From: Cetobacterium somerae ATCC BAA-474
GTDB lineage: Bacteria > Fusobacteriota > Fusobacteriia > Fusobacteriales > Fusobacteriaceae
Assembly (NCBI RefSeq): GCF_000479045.1
Contig: NZ_KI518128.1
Span: forward strand, 17,851-81,850
Length of the DNA stretch: 64,000 nucleotides
Reading direction: 5' to 3'
Of the stretch, positions 41,048 through 51,547 are shown in pieces. A program made the translations under genes and the position numbers. The notes beneath the pieces were generated by a model, which ran no database searches, had not been told where the DNA came from, and was given only the letters and a program-made list of their open reading frames with translations. Position 1 is the first letter of the stretch; the number at the start of each line of letters is the position of its first letter.

Positions 41048-42334
41048 ATGAAACACGAATTAAAAAAAATCGAACATTCAGCAGTTGAGATTACATTAAC
41101 TTTAACAGCTGAAGAGTTATCACCAATTAAATCAGAGGTTATTAAAACTTTAGCTACTAAAGTAGAGGTTCCTGGATTTAGAAAAGGACATGCACCATTA
41201 AACAAAGTTGAAGCTGCTTTTGCTGATGCAATAAAAGAAGAGGTTGTTGACTCTGTTCTTAAAGCAAACTTTGAAAAAATCGTTGCTGAAGAAAAAATCG
41301 CTCCAGTAAGTTTCATTTACGATCTTGTTGCTAACATGAAAGATTCTCTTGAAATAACATTTAAAGTTGATGTTTATCCTGAAATCACTTTAGGAGAATA
41401 CAAAGGTTTAGAGGTTGAAAAAGAGACTTTCCAAATGACTGATGATCTTTTAGATAAAGAAATTGAAAACATGTTAAATGCTAAATCTAAATTAGAGGAC
41501 GCTCAAGAAGGACATAAAGCTGAAATGGGAAATACTGTAGATCTTGCTTTTGAAGGATTTATCGATGGTGTTCCATTTGAAGGTGGAAAAGCTGATTCTC
41601 ACCAATTAAAATTAGGATCAAAAATGTTTATTGATACATTTGAAGATCAATTAGTTGGATATACAGTAGGACAAGAGGGAGAAATCAATGTAACTTTCCC
41701 TGCTGAGTACCATGCTGAAGCATTAGCTGGAAAACCTGCTACATTTAAAGTAAAAATAAACTCTATCAAAACTTTAGCTAAGCCAGAGTTAACTGAAGAG
41801 TTTGCAAAAGAAGCTGGATTTGAGTCTGTTGAAGATTTAAAAGCTAAGAAAACTGCTGAAATTACAGCTAGAGAAGAAGCTAGAGTTCAAAATAACTTCG
41901 TTGGAAAATTAATCCAAAAAGTTGTTGCTGATTCTAAAGTTGATGTACCTAAATCTATGGTAGTTAGAGAAGTAGAAAACAGAATGGCTGAAATGAACCA
42001 ACAATTAACTATGCAAGGAATGGATCTTGATCAATATTTAAAAATGACTGGTATGACTAAAGAGCAAGCTTTCAACCAAATAGCTCCTATGGCTCATAAC
42101 AAAGTTCAAGTTGATTTAGTTTTAGAAGCTATAGCTAAAGCTGAAAACTTAGAAGTTACTGCTGAAGAGTTAAATACTAAAGTTGAAGAGATTGCTAAAA
42201 TGTATGGTATGACTAAAGAGCAATTAGAGGCTGAATTAAATAAAAATTCTAACCTTGATGAATTCAACCACAGCTTAAAAACAGAGAGCTTAGCTCAAAA
42301 AGCTGTAGAAGTTATTGTTAATAACGCAAAATAA
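41048..42334 (+). CDS. tig: Trigger factor (ribosome-associated chaperone)
   Basis: 428 residues: an N-terminal ribosome-binding domain with the GFRKGHAPL signature near residue 43, an FKBP-type prolyl isomerase domain (~150-235, DLAFEGFIDGVPFEGGKAD), and a C-terminal helical chaperone domain. The second of two adjacent ATGs (41048) is taken because it gives the better 5-nt spacing from AGGAGG. It binds nascent chains at the exit tunnel. It precedes clpP and clpX, the usual tig-clpP-clpX order. Confidence 0.95.
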   Translation: MKHELKKIEHSAVEITLTLTAEELSPIKSEVIKTLATKVEVPGFRKGHAPLNKVEAAFADAIKEEVVDSVLKANFEKIVAEEKIAPVSFIYDLVANMKDSLEITFKVDVYPEITLGEYKGLEVEKETFQMTDDLLDKEIENMLNAKSKLEDAQEGHKAEMGNTVDLAFEGFIDGVPFEGGKADSHQLKLGSKMFIDTFEDQLVGYTVGQEGEINVTFPAEYHAEALAGKPATFKVKINSIKTLAKPELTEEFAKEAGFESVEDLKAKKTAEITAREEARVQNNFVGKLIQKVVADSKVDVPKSMVVREVENRMAEMNQQLTMQGMDLDQYLKMTGMTKEQAFNQIAPMAHNKVQVDLVLEAIAKAENLEVTAEELNTKVEEIAKMYGMTKEQLEAELNKNSNLDEFNHSLKTESLAQKAVEVIVNNAK

Positions 42335-42345
42335 TAAAAAAATAT

Positions 42346-42377
42346 GTATTGAGTAGAGATAAAACTCTACTCAATAC
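42346..42377 (+). other. Long hairpin after tig
   Basis: A perfect 13-bp stem (42346-42358 with 42365-42377, 6-nt loop) 12 nt past the tig stop codon. It lacks an immediate T-run, so it may be an RNA processing or stability element rather than a clean terminator. Confidence 0.55.
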
Positions 42378-42397
42378 TGCTTTAATAAAAAATTAGT

Positions 42398-42440
42398 GTT
42401 AAATACCTAAATTTTTTTAAGTATTTAACTTTAAATTTTT
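42398..42440 (+). terminator. Second hairpin between tig and clpP
   Basis: Stem GTTAAATAC (42398-42406) with GTATTTAAC (42421-42429), 14-nt loop, followed by a T-rich tract. A weak terminator that would uncouple part of clpPX expression from tig. Confidence 0.45.
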
Positions 42441-42468
42441 AAAGCAAGTTTTTAAAGGAGGGAAAAAA

Positions 42469-43044
42469 ATGTACAGTCCAACAGTTATTGAAAACACAGG
42501 AAAAGGTGAAAGAGCCTATGACATCTACTCAAGACTTCTTAAGGATAGAATCATATTCTTAGGTAGTGAGATTGATGATCAAATAGCTAATGCAATTGTT
42601 GCTCAACTCCTATTTTTAGAAGCTGAAGATCCCAATAAAGATATAATTATGTATATAAATAGTCCTGGAGGTGTTATCACTTCTGGTATGGCAATCTATG
42701 ACACTATGAATTACATTAAACCTGATGTACAAACAGTTTGTATTGGACAAGCTGCAAGTATGGGTGCTCTATTACTTTCTGCTGGGGCTAAAGGAAAAAG
42801 ATATTCACTTGAAAACTCTAGAATTATGATTCACCAACCACTTGGTGGAGCTAAAGGACAAGCTACAGATATTGAAATTCAAGCTAAAGAGATTTTAAGA
42901 ATGAAGGATTTAACTTCTAAAATTTTAAGTAAAAATACAAATAAATCAGTTGATGAAATAATATCTGCAACTGAAAGAGATAATTTTATGAGCGCTGAAG
43001 AAGCTAAAGAATTTGGTCTAATAGATCATGTTTTCGTTAGATAA
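42469..43044 (+). CDS. clpP: ATP-dependent Clp protease proteolytic subunit
   Basis: 191 residues with the serine protease triad in standard places: Ser97 in [14 protein letters not shown], His122 in MIHQPLGG, and an Asp near 171. It forms the double-heptamer chamber that works with ClpX, encoded 11 nt downstream. A GGAGGG site precedes the start. Confidence 0.97.
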   Translation: MYSPTVIENTGKGERAYDIYSRLLKDRIIFLGSEIDDQIANAIVAQLLFLEAEDPNKDIIMYINSPGGVITSGMAIYDTMNYIKPDVQTVCIGQAASMGALLLSAGAKGKRYSLENSRIMIHQPLGGAKGQATDIEIQAKEILRMKDLTSKILSKNTNKSVDEIISATERDNFMSAEEAKEFGLIDHVFVR

Positions 43045-43055
43045 GGAGGGAAGAG

Positions 43056-44303
43056 ATGAACAAAAAAGAACATTGCTCGTTCTGTGGAAGAGGACAAGAT
43101 GAAGTTTCAAAACTTTTCTCTGGTATTGATGGATCATTTATATGTGACGAGTGTATTGAAACATGTTTTGATATGCTTGGTTACGAAAATGATATTTACT
43201 ATGGTGAAAAGCATTCTGAAAACTCTTCAAATCATTCTTTAACAGGAATAAAGCTACCTACACCAAAAGAAATTAAAGAAAAACTTGATGAATATGTTAT
43301 TGGTCAAGATGAAAGTAAGAAAGTTTTAGCTGTATCTGTTTACAATCACTATAAGAGAATAATGCATAAAGATCAAGGAAGTAAAGATGTTGAATTACAA
43401 AAATCAAATGTACTTCTTATTGGGCCTACTGGTTCAGGTAAAACTCTTTTAGCACAAACTCTTGCAAGAACACTTCATGTTCCTTTTGCAATTGCTGATG
43501 CTACAACACTTACTGAAGCTGGATATGTCGGAGACGATGTTGAAAATGTTTTAGTTAGATTATTACAAGCTGCTGATTATAATGTAGAAGCTGCTGAAAG
43601 AGGAATTATCTATATAGATGAAATAGATAAAATTGCAAGAAAATCTGAAAATGTTTCTATTACAAGAGATGTTTCAGGAGAAGGAGTTCAGCAAGCTCTT
43701 TTAAAAATTATTGAGGGTACAAAATCTCAAGTTCCACCACAGGGTGGAAGAAAACATCCTAATCAAGAACTTATAGAAATTGATACTACTAACATTTTAT
43801 TTATAGTTGGTGGGGCATTTGAGGGAATGGAAAAAATTATTAAATCTAGAACTAATAAAAAAGTTCTTGGTTTTGGAGCTTCTCAAGATACTATTGAAGC
43901 TGAAAAAGAAATAGAGCTTTTAGGTAAAGTTCTTCCTGAAGATTTAGTCAAGCAGGGAATAATTCCAGAGTTAGTTGGAAGACTTCCTGTTATTACAACA
44001 CTATCTCCTTTAGATGAAACTGCACTTATAAAGATTTTATCTGAACCTAAAAACTCAATTGTAAAACAATATCAAAAATTCTTTGAAATGGAAAATGTTA
44101 GCCTTGAATTTGAAGATGAAGCTCTTAAAAAAATTGCCGCTTTAGCTTTAGATAGAAAAATCGGTGCAAGGGGTCTTAGATCTATTATTGAAAATATTAT
44201 GACAGATTTAATGTTTGAGATTCCTTCAGATAAAACTATAAAAAAGGTTACAATTAATGCTGATTCAATTCAAGATTCAACAAAAGTTAAAATTGAACAC
44301 TAA
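43056..44303 (+). CDS. clpX: ATP-dependent Clp protease ATP-binding subunit ClpX
   Basis: 415 residues: an N-terminal zinc-binding domain (Cys7, Cys10, Cys30, Cys33), then an AAA+ module with Walker A GPTGSGKT (123-130), Walker [11 protein letters not shown], and the [10 protein letters not shown] and GRLPVITTL regions. It unfolds tagged substrates and feeds them to ClpP. It lies between clpP and lon in a protein quality-control cluster. Confidence 0.97.
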   Translation: MNKKEHCSFCGRGQDEVSKLFSGIDGSFICDECIETCFDMLGYENDIYYGEKHSENSSNHSLTGIKLPTPKEIKEKLDEYVIGQDESKKVLAVSVYNHYKRIMHKDQGSKDVELQKSNVLLIGPTGSGKTLLAQTLARTLHVPFAIADATTLTEAGYVGDDVENVLVRLLQAADYNVEAAERGIIYIDEIDKIARKSENVSITRDVSGEGVQQALLKIIEGTKSQVPPQGGRKHPNQELIEIDTTNILFIVGGAFEGMEKIIKSRTNKKVLGFGASQDTIEAEKEIELLGKVLPEDLVKQGIIPELVGRLPVITTLSPLDETALIKILSEPKNSIVKQYQKFFEMENVSLEFEDEALKKIAALALDRKIGARGLRSIIENIMTDLMFEIPSDKTIKKVTINADSIQDSTKVKIEH

Positions 44304-44316
44304 GGAGTGATTACTA

Positions 44317-46620
44317 ATGAGTAGATTACCTTTTTTACCTACTAGGGAAATGGTACTTTTCCCAGGAACAGCATCTCCTCTTTATGTTGGAAGAGAAAGA
44401 AGCTTATTAACGATGAATTTTGCAATGAAAACAAAAAATAAATTAGTTCTTAGTCTACAAAAAAATTCTTTAGAAGAAAACCCTGTTCTACCTGAAGGAG
44501 TTCACAAGATTGGAGTTCTAGCAAATATTGTGCAATCTATTCCTTTACCTAATAAAAGTATAAAAGTTCTTATTGAAGTTGATAAAAGAGTTCTTATTGA
44601 AGACGTTATTGAAGAAGATGGTATTTTATTTGCTGAATATAGCGTTATATCTGCAACTGAAGAATCATCACCTGAACTAACAGCTTTAAAGAGAAAGGTT
44701 ATCACTTTATTTGAAGAATATTCTACATTAACTAATCAAGTTAGTGCTGAATTAATGGTTCAATTAAAAGGTCTTAGAAAGGCTGGAAAAATTTTCGATT
44801 CAATTGCCTTTAATTTAGAAATTGAAGAGAATTTAAAAGTAGAACTTTTAGAAATTTTAGATGTTAATATAAGAGGATACAGATTACTAGAAATTTTAAA
44901 TGATGAAATCGAAATTGCTTCTATTGAACAAAAAGTAGACCAAAAAGTTAAAGAAAAAATTAACGAAAGTCAAAAAAGTTACTTCATAAGAGAAAAAATT
45001 AATACTCTTAGAGAAGAGCTTGGAAAAACTGGTGGAGATGAAGAAACTGATGAGCTTTATGATAAAGTTAAAAATTCTCCATTACCTGAAGATGCAAAGC
45101 AAAAACTTGAGGCTGAGTTAAAAAAACTTGGAAAAATGGCCCCATACTCTGCTGAAGCTACAGTTTCTAGAGCATATATTGAGTCAGTTTTAGAGCTTCC
45201 TTGGGGAGTAATTACTCCAGAAACTTTAGATTTAAAAATTGCTCATGATGTTTTAGAAAAAGATCATTATGGATTAAAAGATGTTAAAGATAGAATATTA
45301 GATTATTTAGCTGTTAAAAAATTAAATCCAAACATGAAAGGAACTATCCTTTGTTTAGCTGGACCTCCAGGAGTTGGTAAAACATCTTTAGCTAAGTCTG
45401 TCGCTGATTCTCTTGGTAGAAATTTTGTTAGAGTTTCTCTTGGTGGAGTTAGAGATGAAGCTGAAATAAGAGGTCATAGAAGAACATATATTGGATCTAT
45501 GCCAGGAAGAATTATTAAAGCTATTAAAAATGCTGGTAGTGTTAATCCTGTTATCTTACTTGACGAGATTGATAAAATGTCTAGTGATTTTAAAGGAGAT
45601 CCTGCTTCAGCTATGTTAGAGGTTCTAGATCCTGAGCAAAACAAGCACTTTGAAGATCACTATTTAGATATGCCTTTTGATTTATCTAAAGTTTTCTTTA
45701 TTGCTACTGCTAATGATCTAAGAAGTATCCCTGGACCTTTAAGAGATAGAATGGAAATTATCAACCTTTCTTCATATACAGAGTTTGAAAAATTACATAT
45801 TGCTAATAACTATCTAATTAAGCAAGCTCAAAATGAAAATGGTCTAAATGGCATAAAAATCAGTATAACTGATAAAGCTGTATTAAAAATAATTGATGAG
45901 TATACTAAAGAAGCTGGAGTTAGAAATTTAAAAAGAGAGATTTCATCTTTATTTAGAAAAGTAGCTAGAAAAGTTATTGATACAGAAGCTAAATCAGTTA
46001 GCATAAATGTAAAAAATCTTGAGTCTTATTTAGGTCATCCTAAATTTAGGCCTGAAAAAATGAAAAAAGCAGTTTCAAAAGTTGGAGTAGTTAATGGTTT
46101 AGCATGGACATCAGTTGGTGGAATGACTCTAGAAGTTCAAGGAGTTCAAATTCCAGGTAAAGGAAATCTTTCTCTAACTGGTACTCTTGGAAATGTTATG
46201 AAAGAGTCTGCAATGGTTGCATTTACATACCTAAAAGCTAATCTTGATAAATTCCAAATTGATTCAACTGTTTTAGAGAAAAAAGATATACATCTTCATT
46301 TCCCAGAAGGAGCTACACCAAAAGATGGTCCATCTGCTGGTATTGCCATAACTACAACTATTCTATCTGTTTTAACAGGAAGAAAAGTTAAGCAAACATT
46401 TGCTATGACTGGTGAAATTACAATTACTGGTGAAGTTTTACCTGTTGGTGGAATTAAAGAAAAGGTTATTGGAGCTCATAGAGCTGGAATTAAAAATATA
46501 ATTTTACCAGATGATAATAAAGTTGATGTTGAAGAGATTCCAGAAGAAGTAATGAAGGATATAAAAATATACTTTGCTTCAACATATGAAGATGTTGAAA
46601 AACTTGCTCTTGAAAAATAA
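44317..46620 (+). CDS. lon: ATP-dependent protease Lon
   Basis: 767 residues: an N-terminal substrate-binding LAN domain (FLPTREMVLFPGTASPLYVGR), a coiled-coil segment, an AAA+ domain with Walker A GPPGVGKT (349-356), and a C-terminal protease domain with the Ser673-Lys716 dyad (PKDGPSAG and GGIKEK). It degrades misfolded and regulatory proteins. It starts 13 nt after clpX, and its stop codon is followed by ysxC. Confidence 0.97.
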   Translation: MSRLPFLPTREMVLFPGTASPLYVGRERSLLTMNFAMKTKNKLVLSLQKNSLEENPVLPEGVHKIGVLANIVQSIPLPNKSIKVLIEVDKRVLIEDVIEEDGILFAEYSVISATEESSPELTALKRKVITLFEEYSTLTNQVSAELMVQLKGLRKAGKIFDSIAFNLEIEENLKVELLEILDVNIRGYRLLEILNDEIEIASIEQKVDQKVKEKINESQKSYFIREKINTLREELGKTGGDEETDELYDKVKNSPLPEDAKQKLEAELKKLGKMAPYSAEATVSRAYIESVLELPWGVITPETLDLKIAHDVLEKDHYGLKDVKDRILDYLAVKKLNPNMKGTILCLAGPPGVGKTSLAKSVADSLGRNFVRVSLGGVRDEAEIRGHRRTYIGSMPGRIIKAIKNAGSVNPVILLDEIDKMSSDFKGDPASAMLEVLDPEQNKHFEDHYLDMPFDLSKVFFIATANDLRSIPGPLRDRMEIINLSSYTEFEKLHIANNYLIKQAQNENGLNGIKISITDKAVLKIIDEYTKEAGVRNLKREISSLFRKVARKVIDTEAKSVSINVKNLESYLGHPKFRPEKMKKAVSKVGVVNGLAWTSVGGMTLEVQGVQIPGKGNLSLTGTLGNVMKESAMVAFTYLKANLDKFQIDSTVLEKKDIHLHFPEGATPKDGPSAGIAITTTILSVLTGRKVKQTFAMTGEITITGEVLPVGGIKEKVIGAHRAGIKNIILPDDNKVDVEEIPEEVMKDIKIYFASTYEDVEKLALEK

Positions 46621-46637
46621 TGAAAAGAGGTAACACA

Positions 46638-47231
46638 ATGAATATAAAACAAGCAGATTTTACTAAATCAGCTGTATTTGAAAAAGATTATCCTGAAGAG
46701 TTAAATCATATTGAATTTGCTTTTGTTGGAAGATCTAATGTTGGAAAATCATCTCTTATAAATAGTATTACAGGAAGAAATAAATTAGCTAAAACTAGTA
46801 AAACTCCAGGAAGAACTCAGTTAATTAACTATTTTCTAATCAACAAAGAATTTTTCTTTGTTGATTTGCCTGGATATGGTTTTGCTAAGGTTCCTAAAGA
46901 GATGAAAAAAGAATGGGGATTAACTATGGAGAGATACCTTGCTAGTCCTAGAAAAAAACTTGTTTTTGTTCTATTAGATATAAGAAGAATCCCTAGTGGT
47001 GAAGATCTTGAAATGCTTAATTGGTTAGATCATTATGGAACTCCATTTAAAATAATTTTTACAAAAATGGATAAGGTTTCTAATAATGAAAAATTTAAAG
47101 CTTTAAAAGATATTAGAACAAAAATTGATTTCCATAATGATGACGTCTTCTTCCACTCATCATTAAATAATAACGGAAAAGAACAAATTTTAAATTATAT
47201 TGAAAGTTGTTTAGAGGGAGAAATTGAATAG
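46638..47231 (+). CDS. ysxC: Ribosome biogenesis GTP-binding protein YsxC/EngB
   Basis: 197 residues with the G1 motif GRSNVGKSSLIN, G3 DLPGYG and G4 TKMD of the EngB family, which acts in 50S subunit assembly. The ATG at 46638 is chosen because AGAGGT lies 6 nt upstream; an ATG overlapping the lon stop (46620) has no site. It is 11 nt ahead of valS. Confidence 0.94.
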   Translation: MNIKQADFTKSAVFEKDYPEELNHIEFAFVGRSNVGKSSLINSITGRNKLAKTSKTPGRTQLINYFLINKEFFFVDLPGYGFAKVPKEMKKEWGLTMERYLASPRKKLVFVLLDIRRIPSGEDLEMLNWLDHYGTPFKIIFTKMDKVSNNEKFKALKDIRTKIDFHNDDVFFHSSLNNNGKEQILNYIESCLEGEIE

Positions 47232-47242
47232 GAGGATTTAAA

Positions 47243-49903
47243 ATGAACGAATTAGCAACTACTTATTCCCCTAATGAAATAGAGGGAAAATGGTATAAAT
47301 ATTGGGAGGAATCAAATTTTTTTGCTGCAACTTTAGATGATAGTAAGCCAAACTACTCTATAGTTATTCCACCTCCAAATGTAACTGGTATATTACATAT
47401 GGGACATATTCTTAATAACAGTATTCAAGATGTACTTGTTAGATATAAAAGAATGAGCGGATATAATACTCTTTGGATGCCTGGAACTGACCATGCTGGT
47501 ATTGCAACTCAAAATAAAGTTGAAAGAAAATTAGCTGACGAAGGTTTAACTAAAGAGGACTTAGGTAGAGAAGAGTTTATTAAACAAGTTTGGGAATGGA
47601 AAGAGCAGTATGGTAGTGTTATTACAACTCAACTTAGAAAAATAGGAGCTTCTTTAGATTGGAAAAGAGAAAGATTCACAATGGATCAAGGTCTTTCTGA
47701 ATCTGTTAAAGATATTTTTATTAAACTTTTCAATGATGGATTAATATATCAAGGTGAATACATGGTTAACTGGTGTCCTAGATGTGGTACTGCACTAGCT
47801 GATGATGAAGTTGATCACGAGGAAAAGGCTGGTTCACTATGGAATATTAAATATCCTGTTAAAGATTCTGATGAATTTTTAATTATAGCTACTACAAGAC
47901 CTGAAACTATGCTTGCTGACGTAGCTATTGCAGTTAATCCAAATGATGAAAGATATTCTCATCTTGTTGGTAAAAATGTAGTTTTACCTCTTGTTGGAAG
48001 AGAGATTCCTGTTATCGCTGACGAATATGTTGATATGGAATTTGGAACTGGAGCACTTAAAATAACTCCTGCTCACGATCCTAACGACTTTGCTTTAGGA
48101 CAAAAATTCAATCTACCTATTATTAATATGATGACTCCTGATGGAAAAGTTGTTAACGACTACCCTGCATATGCTGGAATGGATAGATTTGATGCTAGAA
48201 AGAAAATTGTTTCGGACTTAGAAGAGCAAGGATTACTTGTTAAAATCGAAGCTCATTCGCACAATGTTGGAGGATGCTATAGATGTAATACTGTTGTTGA
48301 ACCAAGAGTTTCAAAACAATGGTTTGTTAAAATGGAACCTCTAGCAGAAAAAGCTTTAGAAGTTGTTAGAAATGGAAAAGTTAAACTTATGCCTAAAAGA
48401 TGGGAAAAAGTTTACTATAACTGGCTAGAGAATATCAGAGATTGGTGTATCTCTAGACAAATCTGGTGGGGACATAGAATACCTGCTTGGTATGGACCTG
48501 ATATGCATATTTTTGTTGCTAAAACAGAAGAAGATGCATTTGCTCAAGCTAAAGCTCACTATGGTAAAGATGTTGAATTAACTCAAGAAACAGATGTTTT
48601 AGATACATGGTTCTCATCTGCTTTATGGCCATTCTCAACTTTAGGTTGGCCGGAAAAAACAGTTGAATTAGAAAAATTCTATCCTACTTCTACACTAGTA
48701 ACTGGTGCCGATATTTTATTCTTCTGGGTTGCTAGAATGGTAATGTTTGGTATGTATACTATGGATGATATTCCATTTGAAAATGTTTACCTACATGGAA
48801 TAGTTAGAGATGAAGTTGGTAGAAAAATGTCTAAATCATTAGGTAACTCACCAGATCCATTAAATTTAATTGGAGAATACGGTGCTGATGCTATTAGATT
48901 TACAATGATTTACAATACTTCTCAAGGTCAAGATGTTCATTTCTCTGAAAAATTAATAGAGATGGGTAGAAACTTTGCTAATAAAATCTGGAACGTTTCA
49001 AGATTTGTTCTTATGAACCTTGAAGATTTCGATATAAAAACATTTGATAAATCGAATGTTCAACTTGAATTAGTTGATGAGTGGATTTTCTCTAAATTAA
49101 ATAAAACTTCTAAAGATGTTGCTGATAAATTAGAAAAATTCCAATTAGATGAAGCTGCTAAATCAATCTATGAGTTCTTAAGAGGAGACTTCTGTGACTG
49201 GTATGTTGAATTAGCTAAAGTTAGATTATATAATAAAGAGGAATCAGGAGTAAAATCTAGACAAACTGCTCAATATGTTCTATGGACAGTTTTAGAAGCT
49301 GGATTAAAACTTTTACATCCATTTATGCCATTTATCACTGAAGAGATTTGGCAAAAAATAAAAGTAAACGGAGAAACTATCATGCTTGCTGATTATCCAG
49401 TTTGTAATGATTCTCTTGTAAGCGATGATAAAGAAAAAGCTTTTGAATATATTCAAGGTCTTATTTCATCATTAAGAAATATTAGAGCAGAAAGAGGAAT
49501 CTCTCCAGCTAAAGAAGCAAAAGTTGTTATTAGAACTTCTAATCCTACAGAATTAGAAACATTAAAAGCTAATGAGTTATTTATAACTAAACTTGCTAAA
49601 ATTGAAGAATTAACTGTAGGAACTGACCTTACTACTCCTGAACAAAGTGGATTCAGAGTAAATGGAAATTCTGAAGTATTCATGATTTTAACTGGTCTTC
49701 TAGATGTTGAAACAGAAATCAAAAAGATTAATGAGCAGCTTGAAAAAGTTAAAAAAGATTTAGATAAAGTTAATGCTAAACTTTCTGATGAAAGATTTAC
49801 ATCTAAAGCTCCAGCTCATATCTTAGATAGAGAAAAAAGAATCCAAGAAGAGTTCCAAGATAAGTATGATAAACTAATGGAAAACTTAAAAAATTTCCAA
49901 TAA
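47243..49903 (+). CDS. valS: Valyl-tRNA synthetase
   Basis: 886 residues of a class I synthetase. The HIGH-type motif is HMGH (52-55) and the KMSKS loop is at 528-532. An editing (CP1) domain lies between, with TTRPETMLADVAIAVNP, and the C-terminal coiled coil (~820-886) is valine-specific. Zinc-binding cysteines WCPRCGT lie at ~175. It ends with its own terminator, closing the clp-lon-ysxC-valS stretch. Confidence 0.97.
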   Translation: MNELATTYSPNEIEGKWYKYWEESNFFAATLDDSKPNYSIVIPPPNVTGILHMGHILNNSIQDVLVRYKRMSGYNTLWMPGTDHAGIATQNKVERKLADEGLTKEDLGREEFIKQVWEWKEQYGSVITTQLRKIGASLDWKRERFTMDQGLSESVKDIFIKLFNDGLIYQGEYMVNWCPRCGTALADDEVDHEEKAGSLWNIKYPVKDSDEFLIIATTRPETMLADVAIAVNPNDERYSHLVGKNVVLPLVGREIPVIADEYVDMEFGTGALKITPAHDPNDFALGQKFNLPIINMMTPDGKVVNDYPAYAGMDRFDARKKIVSDLEEQGLLVKIEAHSHNVGGCYRCNTVVEPRVSKQWFVKMEPLAEKALEVVRNGKVKLMPKRWEKVYYNWLENIRDWCISRQIWWGHRIPAWYGPDMHIFVAKTEEDAFAQAKAHYGKDVELTQETDVLDTWFSSALWPFSTLGWPEKTVELEKFYPTSTLVTGADILFFWVARMVMFGMYTMDDIPFENVYLHGIVRDEVGRKMSKSLGNSPDPLNLIGEYGADAIRFTMIYNTSQGQDVHFSEKLIEMGRNFANKIWNVSRFVLMNLEDFDIKTFDKSNVQLELVDEWIFSKLNKTSKDVADKLEKFQLDEAAKSIYEFLRGDFCDWYVELAKVRLYNKEESGVKSRQTAQYVLWTVLEAGLKLLHPFMPFITEEIWQKIKVNGETIMLADYPVCNDSLVSDDKEKAFEYIQGLISSLRNIRAERGISPAKEAKVVIRTSNPTELETLKANELFITKLAKIEELTVGTDLTTPEQSGFRVNGNSEVFMILTGLLDVETEIKKINEQLEKVKKDLDKVNAKLSDERFTSKAPAHILDREKRIQEEFQDKYDKLMENLKNFQ

Positions 49904-49925
49904 TAGTATCACTTTAAAGCTTTTT

Positions 49926-49960
49926 AAGTAGTAGGAATTTACTTCCTACTACTTTTTTTA
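49926..49960 (+). terminator. Terminator after valS
   Basis: A 12-bp stem (49926-49937 with 49943-49954, 5-nt loop) containing AGTAGTAGGAA is followed by a T-run. Confidence 0.88.
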
Positions 49961-50042
49961 AATAAATTGTATTCATTATGTTAAAATTATGCTAAAATAG
50001 AATGGTAACTATACATAATAATAATAGTTGGGAGTGATACAA

Positions 50043-50909
50043 TTGGATTTACATTATTTAAGAATATTTTATGAGGTAGCTAAAGAAAAAAGTTTTACTA
50101 AAGCAGCTAATAAATTATACATAAATCAATCGGCGGTTTCGATACAAGTAAAAAAATTTGAGGAGATTTTAAATTCTAAACTTTTTGATAGAAGCTCTAA
50201 GAAAATAAAATTAACTTACACTGGGGAAGCTCTTTTTAAAATGGCAGAAGAAATTTTTGAAAAAGTTAAAAGAGCTGAAAAAGAGATGGAAAGAATTATC
50301 AATTTAGATAAAGCTAAAATATCTATTGGAGCTACATCTGTTATTGGTGAACCTTTACTTCCTCTTTTAATGAAAGATTTTATCTCTTTACATGATGAAA
50401 TTGAATATGATATTACTATTTCTACTAAAGCTTGGCTTTTAAAACTGCTAAAAGAAGGTGAACTAGATATACTTCTAATAGATGAAGAGCATATAACTGA
50501 TCCTAACTTAGAAGTTATTACTGTAGGTTCTGTTCCATATATTCTTGTTGGTACAAAAAATACACAAAAATTAGAAACTGTTTCTAAAGAACCATTAATC
50601 TCTAGAAAAAATATCTACAATAATGATAAAGCTATCAGTCATTTAGAAGATAAAAATCATATTTGTTTCAATACAAAAATACCTGTACTTGGTAACTTAG
50701 GTGTTATTAAAGGAATGGTTAAAGAGGGAATTGGTAACGTTATCCTTCCTTACTATGCTGTATATAAAGAGATACAAAGTGATGAATTTAAAGTTATTAG
50801 AACTATTGATGAGGTTACAGACTCTTATCAAATTGTTATAACTAAAGATAAGAAAAATCTTGCACATATTATTAAATTTATTAATTTTGTTAAAAATTTT
50901 AAACTTTAA
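50043..50909 (+). CDS. LysR-family transcriptional regulator
   Basis: 288 residues: an N-terminal winged helix-turn-helix (LRIFYEVAKEKSFTKAANKLYINQSAVSIQVKKFE) and a LysR substrate-binding domain (~90-285). I use the TTG at 50043, placed 8 nt after GGAG and giving the usual MDLHYLRIFYEV start; a TTG at 50028 precedes that site. The gene lies 23 nt upstream of gmhA in the same direction, so it is likely co-transcribed. Its target and effector are unknown; the cysL/cysB-like or fatty-acid-type groups cannot be told apart from sequence alone. Confidence 0.88.
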   Translation: MDLHYLRIFYEVAKEKSFTKAANKLYINQSAVSIQVKKFEEILNSKLFDRSSKKIKLTYTGEALFKMAEEIFEKVKRAEKEMERIINLDKAKISIGATSVIGEPLLPLLMKDFISLHDEIEYDITISTKAWLLKLLKEGELDILLIDEEHITDPNLEVITVGSVPYILVGTKNTQKLETVSKEPLISRKNIYNNDKAISHLEDKNHICFNTKIPVLGNLGVIKGMVKEGIGNVILPYYAVYKEIQSDEFKVIRTIDEVTDSYQIVITKDKKNLAHIIKFINFVKNFKL

Positions 50910-50932
50910 TTTTTGTAATTTAGGAGGCTAAT

Positions 50933-51508
50933 ATGAATTTATTAGATTCGTATAAAATAACAGCTTCTCTTTTAGAAAATTTTATAAAAGAAGAAGCAGA
51001 AAAAAAAGAAACAGAAAAAGTAGCAAAAGATTTAGCTAATATATTCCAATTGGGAAATAAAGTTCTAATCTGCGGAAATGGTGGTAGTAACTGTGATGCA
51101 CTTCATTTTGCAGAAGAATTTACTGGAAGATTTAGAAAAGATAGAAGAGCTCTACCTGCTATATCTTTATCTGATTCATCACATATAACTTGTGTTGGAA
51201 ATGATTATGGCTTTGATTATATCTTTTCTAGAGGGGTAGAAGCTTATGGTAAAGAAGGCGATATGTTTATCGGTATCTCTACAAGTGGAAACTCTGCAAA
51301 TGTTATAAAAGCTGTTGAAACAGCTAAAAAAATGGGACTTAAAACTTGTGTACTTCTTGGTAAAGATGGAGGAAAACTTAAAGGAATGTGTGATTATGAA
51401 TTTATCATCCCTGGAAATACTTCTGACAGAATTCAAGAGATACACATGATGATACTACATATTATCATTGAAGGTGTAGAAAAAATAATGTTCCCTGAAA
51501 ATTATTAA
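50933..51508 (+). CDS. gmhA: Phosphoheptose isomerase
   Basis: 191 residues with the SIS fold: VLICGNGGSNCDALHFAEEFTGRFRKDR, SLSDSSHITCVGNDYGFDYIFSRGVEAYG, and GISTSGNSANVIKA. GmhA turns sedoheptulose 7-phosphate into D-glycero-heptose 7-phosphate, the first step of ADP-heptose synthesis for the LPS inner core. It supports a diderm LPS-making host. Other heptose genes are not adjacent. A terminator follows. Confidence 0.93.
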   Translation: MNLLDSYKITASLLENFIKEEAEKKETEKVAKDLANIFQLGNKVLICGNGGSNCDALHFAEEFTGRFRKDRRALPAISLSDSSHITCVGNDYGFDYIFSRGVEAYGKEGDMFIGISTSGNSANVIKAVETAKKMGLKTCVLLGKDGGKLKGMCDYEFIIPGNTSDRIQEIHMMILHIIIEGVEKIMFPENY

Positions 51509-51535
51509 AAATACCCTTTTTAGGGTATTTTTTTT
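51508..51535 (+). terminator. Terminator after gmhA, abutting the next ribosome binding site
   Basis: Stem AAAATACCC (51508-51516) with GGGTATTTT (51523-51531) and a T-run. It ends directly before the GAGGTG site of the next gene, leaving no room for a promoter in between, so read-through is implied. Confidence 0.8.
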
Positions 51536-51547
51536 GAGGTGATTTAT

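Noticed and set aside
41048..42334. Short antisense frames inside housekeeping genes (for example over tig, infB, recJ, lon, valS, groEL)
   Set aside because: They lack ribosome binding sites and recognisable domains and lie opposite strongly conserved proteins, so they are taken as shadows.
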